39,025 bases of DNA from Perkinsus marinus ATCC 50983. Lineage: Eukaryota > Perkinsozoa > Perkinsida > Perkinsidae. Both the position numbers and the translations under genes were made by a program. The notes beneath the pieces are model-generated. The model was not told where the DNA came from. It saw nothing but the letters and a program-made list of their open reading frames with translations, and searched no databases. Shown here in pieces: positions 20,363 through 30,670 of this stretch; the stretch's first letter is position 1; each line of letters starts with the position of its first letter. The DNA lies in NCBI RefSeq assembly GCF_000006405.1, contig NW_003204277.1, positions 71,850 to 110,874 on the forward strand, in the 5' to 3' direction.

Positions 20363-22090
20363 TTGGCGACAAGCGTGGCGACGGTCCTTCTACGGCTGAA
20401 ACGAGACCGCCAGGCCGTTTATGGTCGCTCCACGTATATTGATAGTATGTGCATACAGTCTTGTCCCTCTCACCCCGAGCGGCGGCGGTCCATACCGCCG
20501 ATAACTGATGTCTATCGCCGTTTCGGGGGTTCAGAGGAAGAATGTAGATCTTGTATTGCTAGAGAGGAACAGATATTATCAACAGGTAGACAGTATGTAA
20601 GTGAGTCAGTGCAGAATCTCTTCGACCAGGTTCCCACGCGATGTGCTCACGACGTTTGTTCTTACTGTGGACTCCGACGATCCTCCGCCGCCCATGGCCA
20701 TACGTTGAGATTGCTTTGAATCAGCTAGCAGCCAACTCGAAGGAAGTTCTGTTAGTATCTCTTCGGATGCTCTATACAGCCATAATCATCTGTGCTGTAA
20801 CGGCGATGAAGGTGCGTGGACTAGACCCATTCAAATAGTATATTCTTGGTAGATACCCTTCCGCGACGCTGGGATAGCCCCCTGGCTTGTCTATGGCAGC
20901 GTGATGATCATTGATACGATCATTTCCGTATTCGAGGGCAAGCAAATGAGAGATAGCTTGGCAGGTCTCGGATTCTGGAATACACACACTGATGGCCCTG
21001 ATGATCAACGGCTCCTGGCCGCACAATTGACGATGATTTTCGGATCAGTTGAGTGGCAGCAGCGCCAACAGCCGGCTCTCTGGTATTGGAAGAATATTCT
21101 TGCTAGGTGGAAGTGTGTGATACACGGCTGTGGCGAAGGTTGTCCATGCTGTATGAGGAGCGGGATCGATTGTCCAACACTATATTGATTTGGATCCTGG
21201 GGAGTGATGAATTATTATCGTCAGCAGATTGAACCTCAATCTGTGACATTCACTCGATCATTGAGTAAGTCTCGGAGCATCTATTGAAGGTAGATTGTAG
21301 GCTGTCAAATTTACCGTGTGAATGTCCCCAGCGCGTTACTCCAGCTGTCGCATCCTCGTTGCCGTTGCTTGTTCCTGCGGAGGTTTGTGAAGTGGATGCA
21401 TCCATCCATGTGATGAAATTATATTGGATGGCGATGATTCGTTTGTATGATCGTTTCAACTGTTCTGTCATGTGAAACTAGGTTTCCTCTAAGCATCGTA
21501 TCACGCTATCATGCACGAATGAATTACGATAAAAAATTCTGAGGCATAGTAGTTCTCAAATCTCATCAACTAAGTTCCTATTTTCTGCTTTTGCTTTGCA
21601 GCTGCTACTACAATATCTCCCCAGCGCCAAAGAGATCGCCTTTTTTCATGAGCTTGCCGGTACTGGCTCCTTGCCCAAACGGTATCGGGTGAACATCCAT
21701 GGTCTGCTCTGTGATGATTTCCCACCCAATATTTCAGTGCTGCCTAGACTACCCCGTTCGGTTCCATGATTATTTCCCGCTTGTGGTGACAGTTTCTCGC
21801 GGTAGACTATCAGCTGAGTTGCGTCTTATAGCCGTTCAGTTTGAAGTTGGCATTTTCAATTCGGGCAATAGGTGAATGCGTTCTACGGTTGTAAGGCAGT
21901 TGAGATTGGGACAAAAACTGTCGCCAAAGCCATGCCAATCCAGATAGTGGAAACCGATGCACCAATCTACTCGCTCGTCTTACCTTCCGAGCAGTATCAG
22001 TATCAAATAAACCACTACTCAGCGACCCGATGGACCCACCAAAATTGGGTGAAGTTAGCCGAAACAGGGCCGTGTTCAGCATTCTTGTAG
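20363..22090 (+). pseudogene. Possible decayed or intron-containing gene, unknown function
   Basis: Several plus-strand pieces look coding: 20363-20719 (CRSC and CSYC cysteine pairs), 20901-21188 (HGCGEGCPCC), a segment from 21601 that follows a good acceptor (TTTGCAG) and encodes LPSAKEIAFFHELAGTG, and one from about 21871 following ATAG and encoding IQIVETDAPIYSLVLPSE. The pieces could be exons, but not all junctions could be matched. No family is recognised. No scar was found inside this stretch, unlike its flanks, which mildly supports some function. Confidence 0.25.
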
Positions 22091-22644
22091 GAGCTGAAGT
22101 TCTAGGCAAAAGCAGCGGCTGTGGACGTTTCCCCATTGCTATTGGTGAAATGTTCTGATATCCGAGACTTCAACACAGCAGTTCAGCACAGAATACACGA
22201 ATTCATCACTAGAAAATGTTCTCAGTATACTGAGAGTATTTTACAGTACTACTGTATCACACACTTCACGTATTTTCTCTGTTCTGTTACAGAACGGAGA
22301 AAATACGGGAATTTTGTATCTAGACTTATCATCAGGGTGGAATAGACTGTTTTTACCAATATGGTTCTACCATACTAATAGCAGTCTGGGCTTAAGACAG
22401 TACATTGGAGTTCCACCACCGGTGATATGAAAACACTAGTGAAATGCATATTTCACGACTACTGCGTAGCGCAAATATCGCTTTTTTCGCCAAGTATTAC
22501 GCCACTTCACGTAAAACGGGTGAAACTCCATTATTGGACCAGTCACAGAAAGATCATCGGTGATAATGAATCTCATGGCTCTATATTTAATTGAAATTAA
22601 TTTTCAAGATAATAACGAGTTCAACTTATATGTGAAAGGCAATC

Positions 22645-22666
22645 GACCTGAATCAGGCCGCCTGAT
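22645..22666. repeat. 22-bp palindromic scar, octamer GGCCTGAT, one substitution
   Basis: 22645-22651 has A at octamer base 2; 22652-22659 and 22660-22666 are exact. Confidence 0.8.
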
Positions 22667-22887
22667 CGGGATCACGCCGATTGTCGTGTCGCGACTGACG
22701 TTGTTGGCAATCAATCTACTGTATGCTTGGATCAGTGAAGACTCGACAAGAAATCACGATTGTAATTTGGCCCCACTGCTCCATTTCTCACGAGTCCAAA
22801 CATGTTCAAGTTCAATCTAATCTGTATCATCCAAGGAAAACCATCCAAGGCTCGAATCAGAATGAAGATTTTAGTGAACCTCAGCAG

Positions 22888-22909
22888 CTGAGGCAGCCTC
22901 AGTGAGACT
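22888..22909. repeat. 22-bp palindromic scar, octamer CTGAGGCT, one substitution
   Basis: 22888-22894 and 22895-22902 are exact; 22903-22909 reads TGAGACT for TGAGGCT. A further odd palindrome (22880-22894) overlaps its left end, so the site may have been hit twice. Confidence 0.75.
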
Positions 22910-22966
22910 CAGCCCGCCAATAGTCCCATTCAGAACCTCGTATGTGGGATCGTTTTCTTGCTCTGG

Positions 22967-22988
22967 ACATACAATGTATGTCATACAT
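22967..22988. repeat. 22-bp palindromic scar, octamer ACATACAT
   Basis: Perfect: 22967-22973, 22974-22981, 22982-22988. Confidence 0.85.
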
Positions 22989-23071
22989 CAATATCGGCTT
23001 CCAACGTGAAGCTGGGCCTAGTAGGTTTCATAATACATTGTATTGAATACAACCATAGAAAAACCAGAAGA

Positions 23072-23093
23072 GTTGGTAATACCAACTTGGTAT
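23072..23093. repeat. 22-bp palindromic scar, octamer GTTGGTAT
   Basis: Perfect: 23072-23078, 23079-23086, 23087-23093. Matches nTnnnnAn. Confidence 0.9.
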
Positions 23094-23723
23094 ATAATTG
23101 ATTGCAAATTACACCATTATATGCCGTTACTAGACGGAAGCTATCAACAACCAGGTTAATATCACCTGAACGTTCACAGCGTTTTGAGTCAAGACTTTCG
23201 ACCTCCAAAATCATTCGTTTCGCATTACGTTATTCGTTTTGCGTTTAACACTAGCGTTTCATTATGAAACTTTCATACAACTTAGGTGAAGCGTCAATGT
23301 CTTACATACTTCAATCATCCTTACATGACTGGAAGAGGTTTTCCGAAGCGGATTACGGTGATAGCGAAATCGATTCAATGAAATCCTCAATAAGCATGTA
23401 TCAGTGGAAAACTGCTACCAACCGATCGCTAACCAGTGGTACGACTTGGGGAAAAATATTCTTCCCCATTCACAGCACCTCAGGAGGGCGAGCATGTCAA
23501 CAAACTGCTGCTATCCAAGGCATGAGTCAAAGAGCGGGTCGAGTTCACACGCATAAACTTGATACGCTCCACCAGTGTGTATCTCCTTGTTTAAATAGTT
23601 TATCAAAACACTTCGCGCAAGTATATGCGAAAACGAAGTGTGTTACACAGCCATCTTATATCCTGTCGTCACACTCGTATAAACTGTCAGAACGCGTCGA
23701 ACGTATGGTACGCGTGAAGGTGT

Positions 23724-23745
23724 TATATTAGCCTAATATTATCAG
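23724..23745. repeat. 22-bp palindromic scar, octamer ATATTAGG, one substitution
   Basis: 23724-23730 and 23731-23738 are exact; 23739-23745 reads TATCAGG for TATTAGG. Confidence 0.75.
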
Positions 23746-23866
23746 GCCTTGCGGGATCACATCGACTTGGGTCGTTTCTGTCAACCGTTGGTGTCGAAGG
23801 AAAAGTTGGACTCGGCGGAGAAAAAATCATGAGCGTTATGGGTGTATCATATTGATGCTACAAGCC

Positions 23867-23940
23867 TTAGTGGTGCTACATTGAGTGTAGTACCACTAAT
23901 GCAAGCGTGCTATATAATGTAGTACATTATGTAGCACGCT
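23867..23940. repeat. Extended scar, octamer about CTACATTA (aged)
   Basis: Palindrome 23867-23899 (two mismatched pairs) and palindrome 23904-23940 (18-base arms, one mismatch) both have single-base centres. The right centre gives CTACATTA; the left agrees at 7 of 8 bases. Confidence 0.65.
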
Positions 23941-24261
23941 CGCAACACGTTTCGTTGGCGCCCATTAATTTAACGCCGACGCCTTCGGCCCGAAGGGCGG
24001 AACGGGTTCTCACTCCCCACATAGAATTGGCCATGCTCAAAAATCGTCGCCCCCTGTGGAGGGTTGCCACTGTACCCGCTAATGCCGAATTAATGTTACG
24101 TACTGACCGGGACTCAAACACAACAAGAGTTGGTTCCACAGCAGACAACACATGCGCAACATCACAGGTAATTTCACTTTTCCTTGTTCTTTTCAGCGTC
24201 CCCTTCGTTTCCGGAAAACCTGATGAGCGATTCATGATGAACCAGCTCATCACATCATGAC

Positions 24262-24587
24262 TTACGCTAGAGAGAACCAGCTTTTTTTATCCTTTTTTTT
24301 ATCCTTTTGTTCCTGCTTCGCGCGGTGCTCCTTCCCATTCCGCTCGAGCTCTGAAATTGCTCCGATCTTCGTTTTGCCTAGGTGTTGCTTTCCTTCGGGA
24401 CTCTTGCCGGCACCGCGACCTGCTCCCCTACCAGTCAACTGAAGATAATGCTTCAATAGGAAAATTTGGGATCGAATGAATTGAAATTGCTCTCAGCTTG
24501 GCAGTCTCAAGGAGTTCTCACTTTCAAAGCGCAAGAGTTTAGGACGAAGAGAACGCCGATGATGAAGAGGCGGATGATACTGGTCAT
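24262..24587 (-). CDS. Small secreted lysine-rich protein, two exons
   Basis: Exon 1 (24587-24522) encodes a classic signal peptide, MTSIIRLFIIGVLFVLNSC, and ends at donor AAA|GTGAGAAC. A 71-base intron (24521-24451) ends in TTGAAG, and exon 2 (24450-24262) runs to TAA, both in phase 0. The mature part, about 62 residues, has a Gly/Arg/Ala stretch (GRGAGRGAGK) and a highly basic tail (KQEQKDKKKDKKSW). No cysteine pattern or known family is evident. It could be a secreted cationic peptide or a nucleic-acid-binding protein. The intron acceptor has only a moderate pyrimidine tract, so the splice is likely but not certain. Confidence 0.65.
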
Positions 24588-25024
24588 TTCGAGGTCGAAA
24601 GATGACTGACCCGAGCACCAACAATCACAGAAACAACTCGAAATCCGATTGAATCGTATATACTTTGATTCGCCCCTACTATCAATTGATGGGAAAGACG
24701 CGAGGAGCTCGGAAGTGTGAGATGCGCGAACGAATAATTGCAATATTAGCTTCGCCCTACATATTTCCGCACGCCGCACGAAATCAAACATAGAGATTCC
24801 CTGAGGTTTTTCATTCGAGTTTCTTCTACTCCATCGCTGATTGAAAATCACAGGGCTGGAGTCTGTTCAGAAACACATCGAACGATTCCCCGCGAACAAC
24901 ATGAGCTGAGTTACATTCTCTCCCTCACTAGATGAGGCTCACCTTGCTAAGGTGAAGTTTCAGAGATTGTTGCCATCCTCAAAATTTAATACTGGTCGTA
25001 CCATGCTAGCGATGAACGTCTACT

Positions 25025-25124
25025 NNNNNNNNNNNNNNNNNNNNNNNNNNNNNNNNNNNNNNNNNNNNNNNNNNNNNNNNNNNNNNNNNNNNNNNNNNNN
25101 NNNNNNNNNNNNNNNNNNNNNNNN
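25025..25124. other. Assembly gap, 100 N
   Basis: Exactly 100 N's, the usual placeholder for a gap of unknown size. Linkage across it is an assembly claim, not observed sequence. Confidence 1.
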
Positions 25125-26135
25125 CGCATCGAGTAGACACTATTATATCAGCGGAGTTTGTATCGAACACCAGAGTCGGTGATATCCCTAGTAGCGACAT
25201 TATCCCGCGCATAGTCGATAGTTATTGTAAGTCTAACACGAACCCAATGCGAGAGCCAATCACTGTAATCAGATTGACTCCTTCTGGCCGAACAAGCTCT
25301 TTGCTTTGATGAAGAATACAATCCCGAGCCTATACAAACGTCCTGGGCAAGGTGTCCAGGACGGTGACGTCATTAGCAGCTAATGATAATACGGGCAGTA
25401 TTGCCAGAATAGTTCCTTGCTCAAGTACCCAATGAACAGCATATGAACGAATAGGCTAGAAATCGACACTCTCCCGAATGGGGACCACCTGTCGAGGGAT
25501 GCATGGTTATTCAAAACTCGACGCTTATAATATCAGTAATTCCAGATCTTCCTCACACATTTTGCCCTTCAAAGTTCCCCATAGGGCGAACTTCCAAGGA
25601 TGATGTGGCACGCCGATCGTCCGAAGAGCAGACGATGGTCAAACTATATTCGATTCGCGCGGTCGTTGACCATGTAGACGGAACCTGAGAAAAACAACGG
25701 GTGAAGATCAGCGAACCGGCTCCCAATCGCTGTTAGTGCACGCCATTGAGATGCATCTTCAACAAGAAGAACAATTCTCACAGAGTTTGAATCATACCTG
25801 TGTCAGGAAGACGTCACCTACAACACGAACGGCTCACCACAACATAGCAGCCAGAACTGGGCACTCTGTTCGCGTGGAAGTAAACGTGACGATTCTTCCT
25901 CAACGACGACATTCCTCCCTGCCGATGAATTCTATCTTTCTGGAAGCCTTCAAGGCTTAGCTTGGGCGAGTCCACTCGCATCAAACATACGAAGAGCTGA
26001 GAGTGCAGTGTGTGACTAGGATTGTGTACAGATGCTTTAGAATAGGAAATTCTCTATTCGGGATGGGGCCGACCATTTCGGACCAAATCTCAGCGAAAAT
26101 TCTCTTTTCAATTGGTCCTTCATTATCGGCTGCAA
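25125..26135. other. No recognisable gene
   Basis: Short frames only. It contains a lone odd palindrome (25370-25386) and a damaged scar (25944-25964). Confidence 0.45.
25944..25964. repeat. Palindromic scar, octamer AAGCCTTG, one base deleted
   Basis: 25944-25950 and 25951-25958 are exact; the third part (25959-25964) lacks one C. Confidence 0.65.
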
Positions 26136-27415
26136 TTAAGTCGAGCGAATACGTTTTGTACTCAAGAAGCGCGCAACCTCACTCACTTCTTCTATATCAT
26201 CGTCGACACAGCTTTCTGTTGTATCTTGGGAGAGTAGGACAAATATGTCCGAAGTGACGCTACTGCTTGCAGTGAAGTTTACGATGAACATTGGATTTCT
26301 GCTCCACGATTCGACAGTGCCTATCGAAGCCAAGTCGTGAGGATGACGATGCCGTCGACTTCTTCCCCACCAGGAACTGGTTGCCGTGTAGGAATTGGTG
26401 TTCCTCCACAAGTGTCACAGGTGAATCGACCGCGGAATGTCCATCGGCTGGCACTCGGTGGAATGTTGCGGAGAGTGATGATCGAGTTGAATGCTCCGCT
26501 GAAGGTATGCAAATCGATCTCCACTAGAGATTCGGGACTCTCTTGGAATGGACAGCGAAGAGCAACCCGCTGCTGATCGATATGCTCGACGAAGTTGATT
26601 TGCTCGTCGTTCACACCGTGAGCGTCTTGGTCGGACATATATGTGCACGCGAGCACTACGGTATTTTCCGTCGCGACGCTTTCATTGACACGATCTTGCC
26701 AGTTCCCACCAGCGACTTCCATTCGCTCCACCCAATAGGAGTCAGATAAATCACGGAGAATATCGTCAGTCAAGCTCAGTCGCACAAGTCGCTTGTCCCC
26801 AATAAGGGCGACTAGAGCCTGTTCACACAGAGCCGGCCAGAGAAAGGCGCCCTCGTGGCACCGTGTGCCTCGAGGCTCTCCATCGACTAAGGGTATGTGC
26901 AGCCCTGGGAGTACGGCGAACTTTCCAGCCAATCTCAAAATGTGCACACCGTATTGTCTAAGTTCCGGGTCCCAGCCTTCGAGAGGGAAGAGAATCTCAG
27001 GGAAGGTCGGCAAGGTCTGGAGCACAGCCAGGGCGTTAGCAAGAGACACTCCGATAGAATCACTCGGAAGCAGCGTTGACTTTCCCTCAGGGAGAAGGTC
27101 GAAACTTCCTATCTCTTGACGCGAGAAATTCTGATGGTTTACCAGACCAGACTTATCCTGTATTCTTAAAGGCCCTTTCCTCGCCACTAAGATGGAAACC
27201 AGAGTAAAGGCGTAGGATAGAGCAGAGCAGATGTCCTCGTGGAAGATCGCGAGTGGAAGAGGCTCTTCGATGTTTATCGGTCGAGGCGTCGGAGGAGTCT
27301 TCGACCTCCTTCGAAAAGAGTCAGCAAGCCAGTCACTTCGAGCTCGGGGAAGTGGTATATAAGATCCCAGTGGCTCAGTTACAAAATAGCAAAGGAGCAA
27401 ATAGCAAAAAAGTGC
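26136..27415 (-). CDS. Calpain-like cysteine protease (5' end incomplete)
   Basis: The upstream exon is open from about 27415 to 26371. A 50-base GT-AG intron (26370-26321; donor CTG|GTGGGG, acceptor CGATAG) joins in phase 1 to the last exon (26320-26136). Features resemble family C2 calpains, nearest calpain-7. These are a Cys-containing helix (EDICSALSYAFTLVSI) where the catalytic Cys sits; GVHILRLAGKFAVLPGLHIPLVDGEPRG, like the strand region around LxxNGxWRxVxIDDxLP; FLWPALCEQALVALIG, like the LWPSLLEKAYxKLMG helix; and DAHGVND near the expected catalytic His. After the intron WSRNPMFIVNF...VLLSQD matches the beta-sandwich domain III. The Asn of the NPWG motif is not evident, so activity is uncertain. 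No ATG begins the open frame: a 5' exon must lie upstream or is lost. Confidence 0.55.
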
Positions 27416-27760
27416 CAATTAGCTGGAATGCATATTCCCTGCGGCTTTTGCTGTTGTGCTAGTGTGTAAAAACGCTATGGCTGATACACAGAAGAGTAAA
27501 GTAGTAAAATTCACTTTACAAATACGCAAATTTGCCGTTTTGTATAACAGAAACTGCTCGAATGAATATCGTTTGCTTGTTTATATTTCAGAAAATTGCT
27601 ACAATGTATAAAAGTTGCCGCTATGTGAAGTGCTACTATGTAACAAAATTTAGCAGTTTTGCTCAAAAAAGTGGCAAACCAATAAATTGCTCCTCCTACT
27701 ATTGAGCAAATTGCTACTTTTCAGAGGAGCAATTTACCGCTTAACGAATGGGCAACCCCG
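27374..27760. repeat. AT-rich block peppered with GCAA/TTGC, left
   Basis: GCAA, TTGC, GCTA or TGCC recurs about every 10-15 bases in AT-rich sequence. A block of the same style lies at 29390-29970. The 12-mer CTCAGTTACAAA at 27374-27385 has its inverse at 29875-29886. Confidence 0.5.
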
Positions 27761-28117
27761 CAATGGAGCAAATTTTTGCTGTTCTACAATCGGAAGAAGG
27801 AATTGAAATTTCGCACGCGAGAGTCGAACTTTGGTGGGTTGTTGGTGATTGTGTTGAGCATTGCATTATAGTTTCGAAGTCTCTGAGTGGTGACTATTTT
27901 GCAAAGTTCTTTGGTTCTGTCGATATAGATAAGTATAGTTGCAGCACTGGGAGAATGATGGATGGACTATTGTAAGTGGTAGTAGGTCGTTACTAAAGAC
28001 TTACATAATGTAAGTTACATTCGTTAAGGATTCGTTGGATTTTCATATTTTCCACATCATTGCAGTTCGCACATGGTCACAGAAGGACGAGGGAGAGGAT
28101 TGGTGTTTACATGGTAG
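27748..28117 (+). CDS. Possible small two-exon protein
   Basis: The frame from ATG at 27748 runs to a good donor (ATT|GTAAGTGG, exon end 27971). A 94-base intron ends at TTGCAG (28065), and exon 2 (28066-28117) ends in TAG, giving about 92 residues (start MGNPAMEQIFAVLQ, middle WWVVGDCVEHCIIVSKSL). No family is recognised. The intron contains a perfect 22-bp scar (28000-28021), which would be tolerated there. A chance frame next to a chance splice pair cannot be excluded. Confidence 0.35.
28000..28021. repeat. 22-bp palindromic scar, octamer CTTACATT
   Basis: Perfect: 28000-28006, 28007-28014, 28015-28021. It lies within the predicted intron of the small gene. Confidence 0.9.
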
Positions 28118-28385
28118 TTCGTATTGGGCGGAATCACTCGTACTGAGTTATCCGAGATCACTTATTTGGATCAACGTGGATCACTCATCTGCAGTGTAGT
28201 GCTGTATTGCAGGCACCCCAGTGGTGCCCATGCGAGATGTCGTGGCCTTCATACTCGCACCCTGATCCCTACGTGGCCTATTGCATGCGAACCAATATGC
28301 TCTTCCGTAGTCTGAGCAAATACTGGTCATTGCAGAAAGATGCCCCTCGCGAAAATCGAAATTATCGAGGAAAGAGGCAGGCTGG

Positions 28386-28407
28386 CTTAGCAGTGCTAAG
28401 TTAGCAC
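28386..28407. repeat. 22-bp palindromic scar, octamer CTTAGCAC
   Basis: Perfect: 28386-28392, 28393-28400, 28401-28407. Matches nTnnnnAn. Confidence 0.9.
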
Positions 28408-28657
28408 TCCGCATCTACCCGGCGCTGAACAAGTTCTCCCGAGGTACCAGATGTGAGGAGATAGTGCGAAAGTACTCGCCTAACAACAATGCTATTTTAT
28501 TGGTGGAGGAGTATGAGAGGCACGCGGCAAAAGAATTGCAGCAGAAGCGGTCGAAAGAGGACGAGCGTGAGGAATCGAAGTAGTTTCTCCCATCACTGGA
28601 GACTAGCGACCATGTACGCACTCGCAGTAAGATAGGCACCTCAGGGGTGCTCAGCTG

Positions 28658-28678
28658 TTGTAGCTGCTACAAGTAGCT
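28658..28678. repeat. Degenerate scar, octamer about TTGTAGCA
   Basis: 28658-28664 and 28665-28672 are exact; the third part has one missing and one changed base. Confidence 0.5.
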
Positions 28679-29234
28679 GTCTCGGTGATTGGTAGAGAAA
28701 AATTGGACGTTTCTCAATATGCTTCTCATGCAACCCTTAATAGTTTCTCTATGAAAGCCCTCTAGTGGTGCCCGGGAGCGAATATTGTGTGCGGGGGGCT
28801 GTAGAGTTCATACTCAATAATTTAGTCCGTGTTGCGTTTCCCCTGTACAATCCTTCGACACCTCTGCAAAGTCTATAACAATAGCTCCACGAAGACGCTC
28901 AGATGAGTGCCACTGCCCATGAGCAAATGTTTCTCGTGCAGAATGTCAAAGTTGCCCGTAATACTTACGTGATGCCTACTTGAGGGTTTAACTTGTGGGT
29001 ATTGTTGAGTCGTCAATACGTACAATCGTACCAAACCATGAGACACAACTGATACGATGCAAAAAGAGAGAGGATACTCGAAGATGGGACTCAATTTAAC
29101 TGTTATCTCATCTGATTCAATCGCGACGTGTAAGAGCAATCATGTGTTTGGTATTCAGCATTGATCATAACTCGCGCTGTCTTCGGAGTGAATGATATAT
29201 CTCACTAGAGTGCTATCACGCTTTGACTCGATAC

Positions 29235-29256
29235 TAAGTGACTCACTTGGAGTGAG
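29235..29256. repeat. Palindromic scar, octamer about TAAGTGAG, two substitutions
   Basis: 20 of 22 bases follow the rule; the changed pair is GG at 29249-29250. Confidence 0.55.
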
Positions 29257-29389
29257 ACACAAAGTGTGACACCTTTGATAGATAAGATACTTAGTAAGTG
29301 CACAGGGCATGAACATGTTCTGGAGCATAAGATATAAGGCGTAATACCGTAATCGAACGAGAAACGCTATCCCACAACTATGTTTGCTC

Positions 29390-29970
29390 GATTGTATATT
29401 GCTCGTACGAGTAATGCAAAATGACAAGTTTGCTAATAACGCTAACAGAGACGCAGTTTGAGCGAGTGAGCAAAACGCTAGTATATATTTCCGCAGGACG
29501 TAAGTTACAAGAGAGCAAATAGCCGAAACATAGAAGTGGCGTAGCGTTGTCACATACCGGCAACTGCCAAGTTGTATATTTCATGCAGGAACATCACATA
29601 AGGGCAAACCTTGAAAAATGCCAGACTATATAATTACAACGCAAAACATATCAGACAGCAAATGAGCACAACTTGCCAGAATAACGAAAACGTGCGGGCG
29701 AAGCACACTTGGGCAAAAGTGCCAGCGTGTAAAACATTCCGGGGAAATATACAATGCAGCAAAAAAAGAGCAAAAAGAGCGACTTGCTGGAAAACACTTC
29801 TGGATTTGCTACTTTCAACATTGGGTTGCTAAAACCTATACCATAAATTGCTAGGTTATAAATGTGGTTGGTACTTTGTAACTGAGAAAGCAGCACATAC
29901 AAAAGAGCAAAAAAGTGAGACTGTCAGAAATTATAGCATTTGGCAAGTCCGCAATATTAGCAAAAAGTTG
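29390..29970. repeat. AT-rich block peppered with GCAA/TTGC, right
   Basis: Counterpart of 27374-27760. Together they bracket about 1.6 kb. Subterminal motif clusters of this kind flank some DNA transposons, but no convincing terminal repeats with target duplication were found. Confidence 0.45.
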
Positions 29971-30117
29971 CGATTGCCGGATTGTATTACACCGCCTCGT
30001 CCCCCCCAAAACCTGAGCCAATCCTCAGACTTCACAATAATAAGCACGATGACAATAACTAACGGAAAGATAGAGTCTAGCAAAGGTCAACCGAGCCACG
30101 ATACACGGGTATCGAGA

Positions 30118-30670
30118 CTACGGGACAAAGAATAAGCAAAAGATCCACTTTCCTAATTGGGGCCACGGTAGCTCCAACGAAGTCATCCACAATGGAACAA
30201 ATCGGGGCAGACAACGAGTACAGAGTGAGAACAGCTGACATAGAACTCTTCGTCGTCCCCCGACTCGAGCAAAGTCGGAACATGGATCGATATCCTCGGG
30301 TCGTGCAACATAGTATGTTGAACATACCAAAGGCAGAACAAACGGCTATAGACGATATCATACCTTGAGGGAAATGAGACCAGCAGTAAACACTTACGAG
30401 CCATACTCGTAGATAAACGAACCACCAGTATAATCCCAAGCGAGATTCCCATTGCCGTTTCAACGTAAACCAGTGTGGCGCGGCTCCTCCAAGAACGGGA
30501 GAAACGGTGAGCATCTCAAGATACTCAGTGCGCATTCCGAGAACATCAGTGTTCATCCGAATCTCACAACCATTCCTTCCGGGATCAAGGACACAGAATC
30601 CAGCCATGCAGGCGTCCCTGAAAGCATCGAATTCGAGTCCCCCCCAGTCGGATGCGCCTATTCCAAACAT
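30118..30670 (-). CDS. Probable membrane protein, two exons, unknown function
   Basis: Exon 1 runs from ATG at 30670 to 30398 (91 codons) and ends at CTC|GTAAGTG. A 52-base intron (30397-30346) ends in CTATAG, and exon 2 runs from 30345 to the stop at 30118, giving 166 residues. Hydrophobic aromatic stretches (GLYWWFVYLRVWL, PFVLPLVCSTYYV, WIFCLFFV) suggest membrane association; Cys-rich turns lie between (CQLFSLCTRCL). An alternative acceptor 18 bases earlier would end the protein at once. An in-frame Met eight codons upstream is also possible. No family is recognised. It lies just beyond the 3' end of the retroelement on the same strand. Confidence 0.45.

Larger units (their letters stand above)
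22091..24261. other. Mostly non-coding or decayed; many palindromes
   Basis: Besides the scars listed, lone hairpins lie at 22226-22241 and 22269-22307. A 155-codon plus frame (23264-23731, ATG AAA CTT) has no motifs and is treated as doubtful. Confidence 0.4.
28118..29389. other. No supported gene
   Basis: Short frames on both strands without motifs; several scars. Confidence 0.45.

Noticed and set aside
23907-24260. Overlapping frames on both strands as a gene
   Set aside because: Both strands are open by composition; neither has a motif or splice support, and a large palindrome lies at one end.
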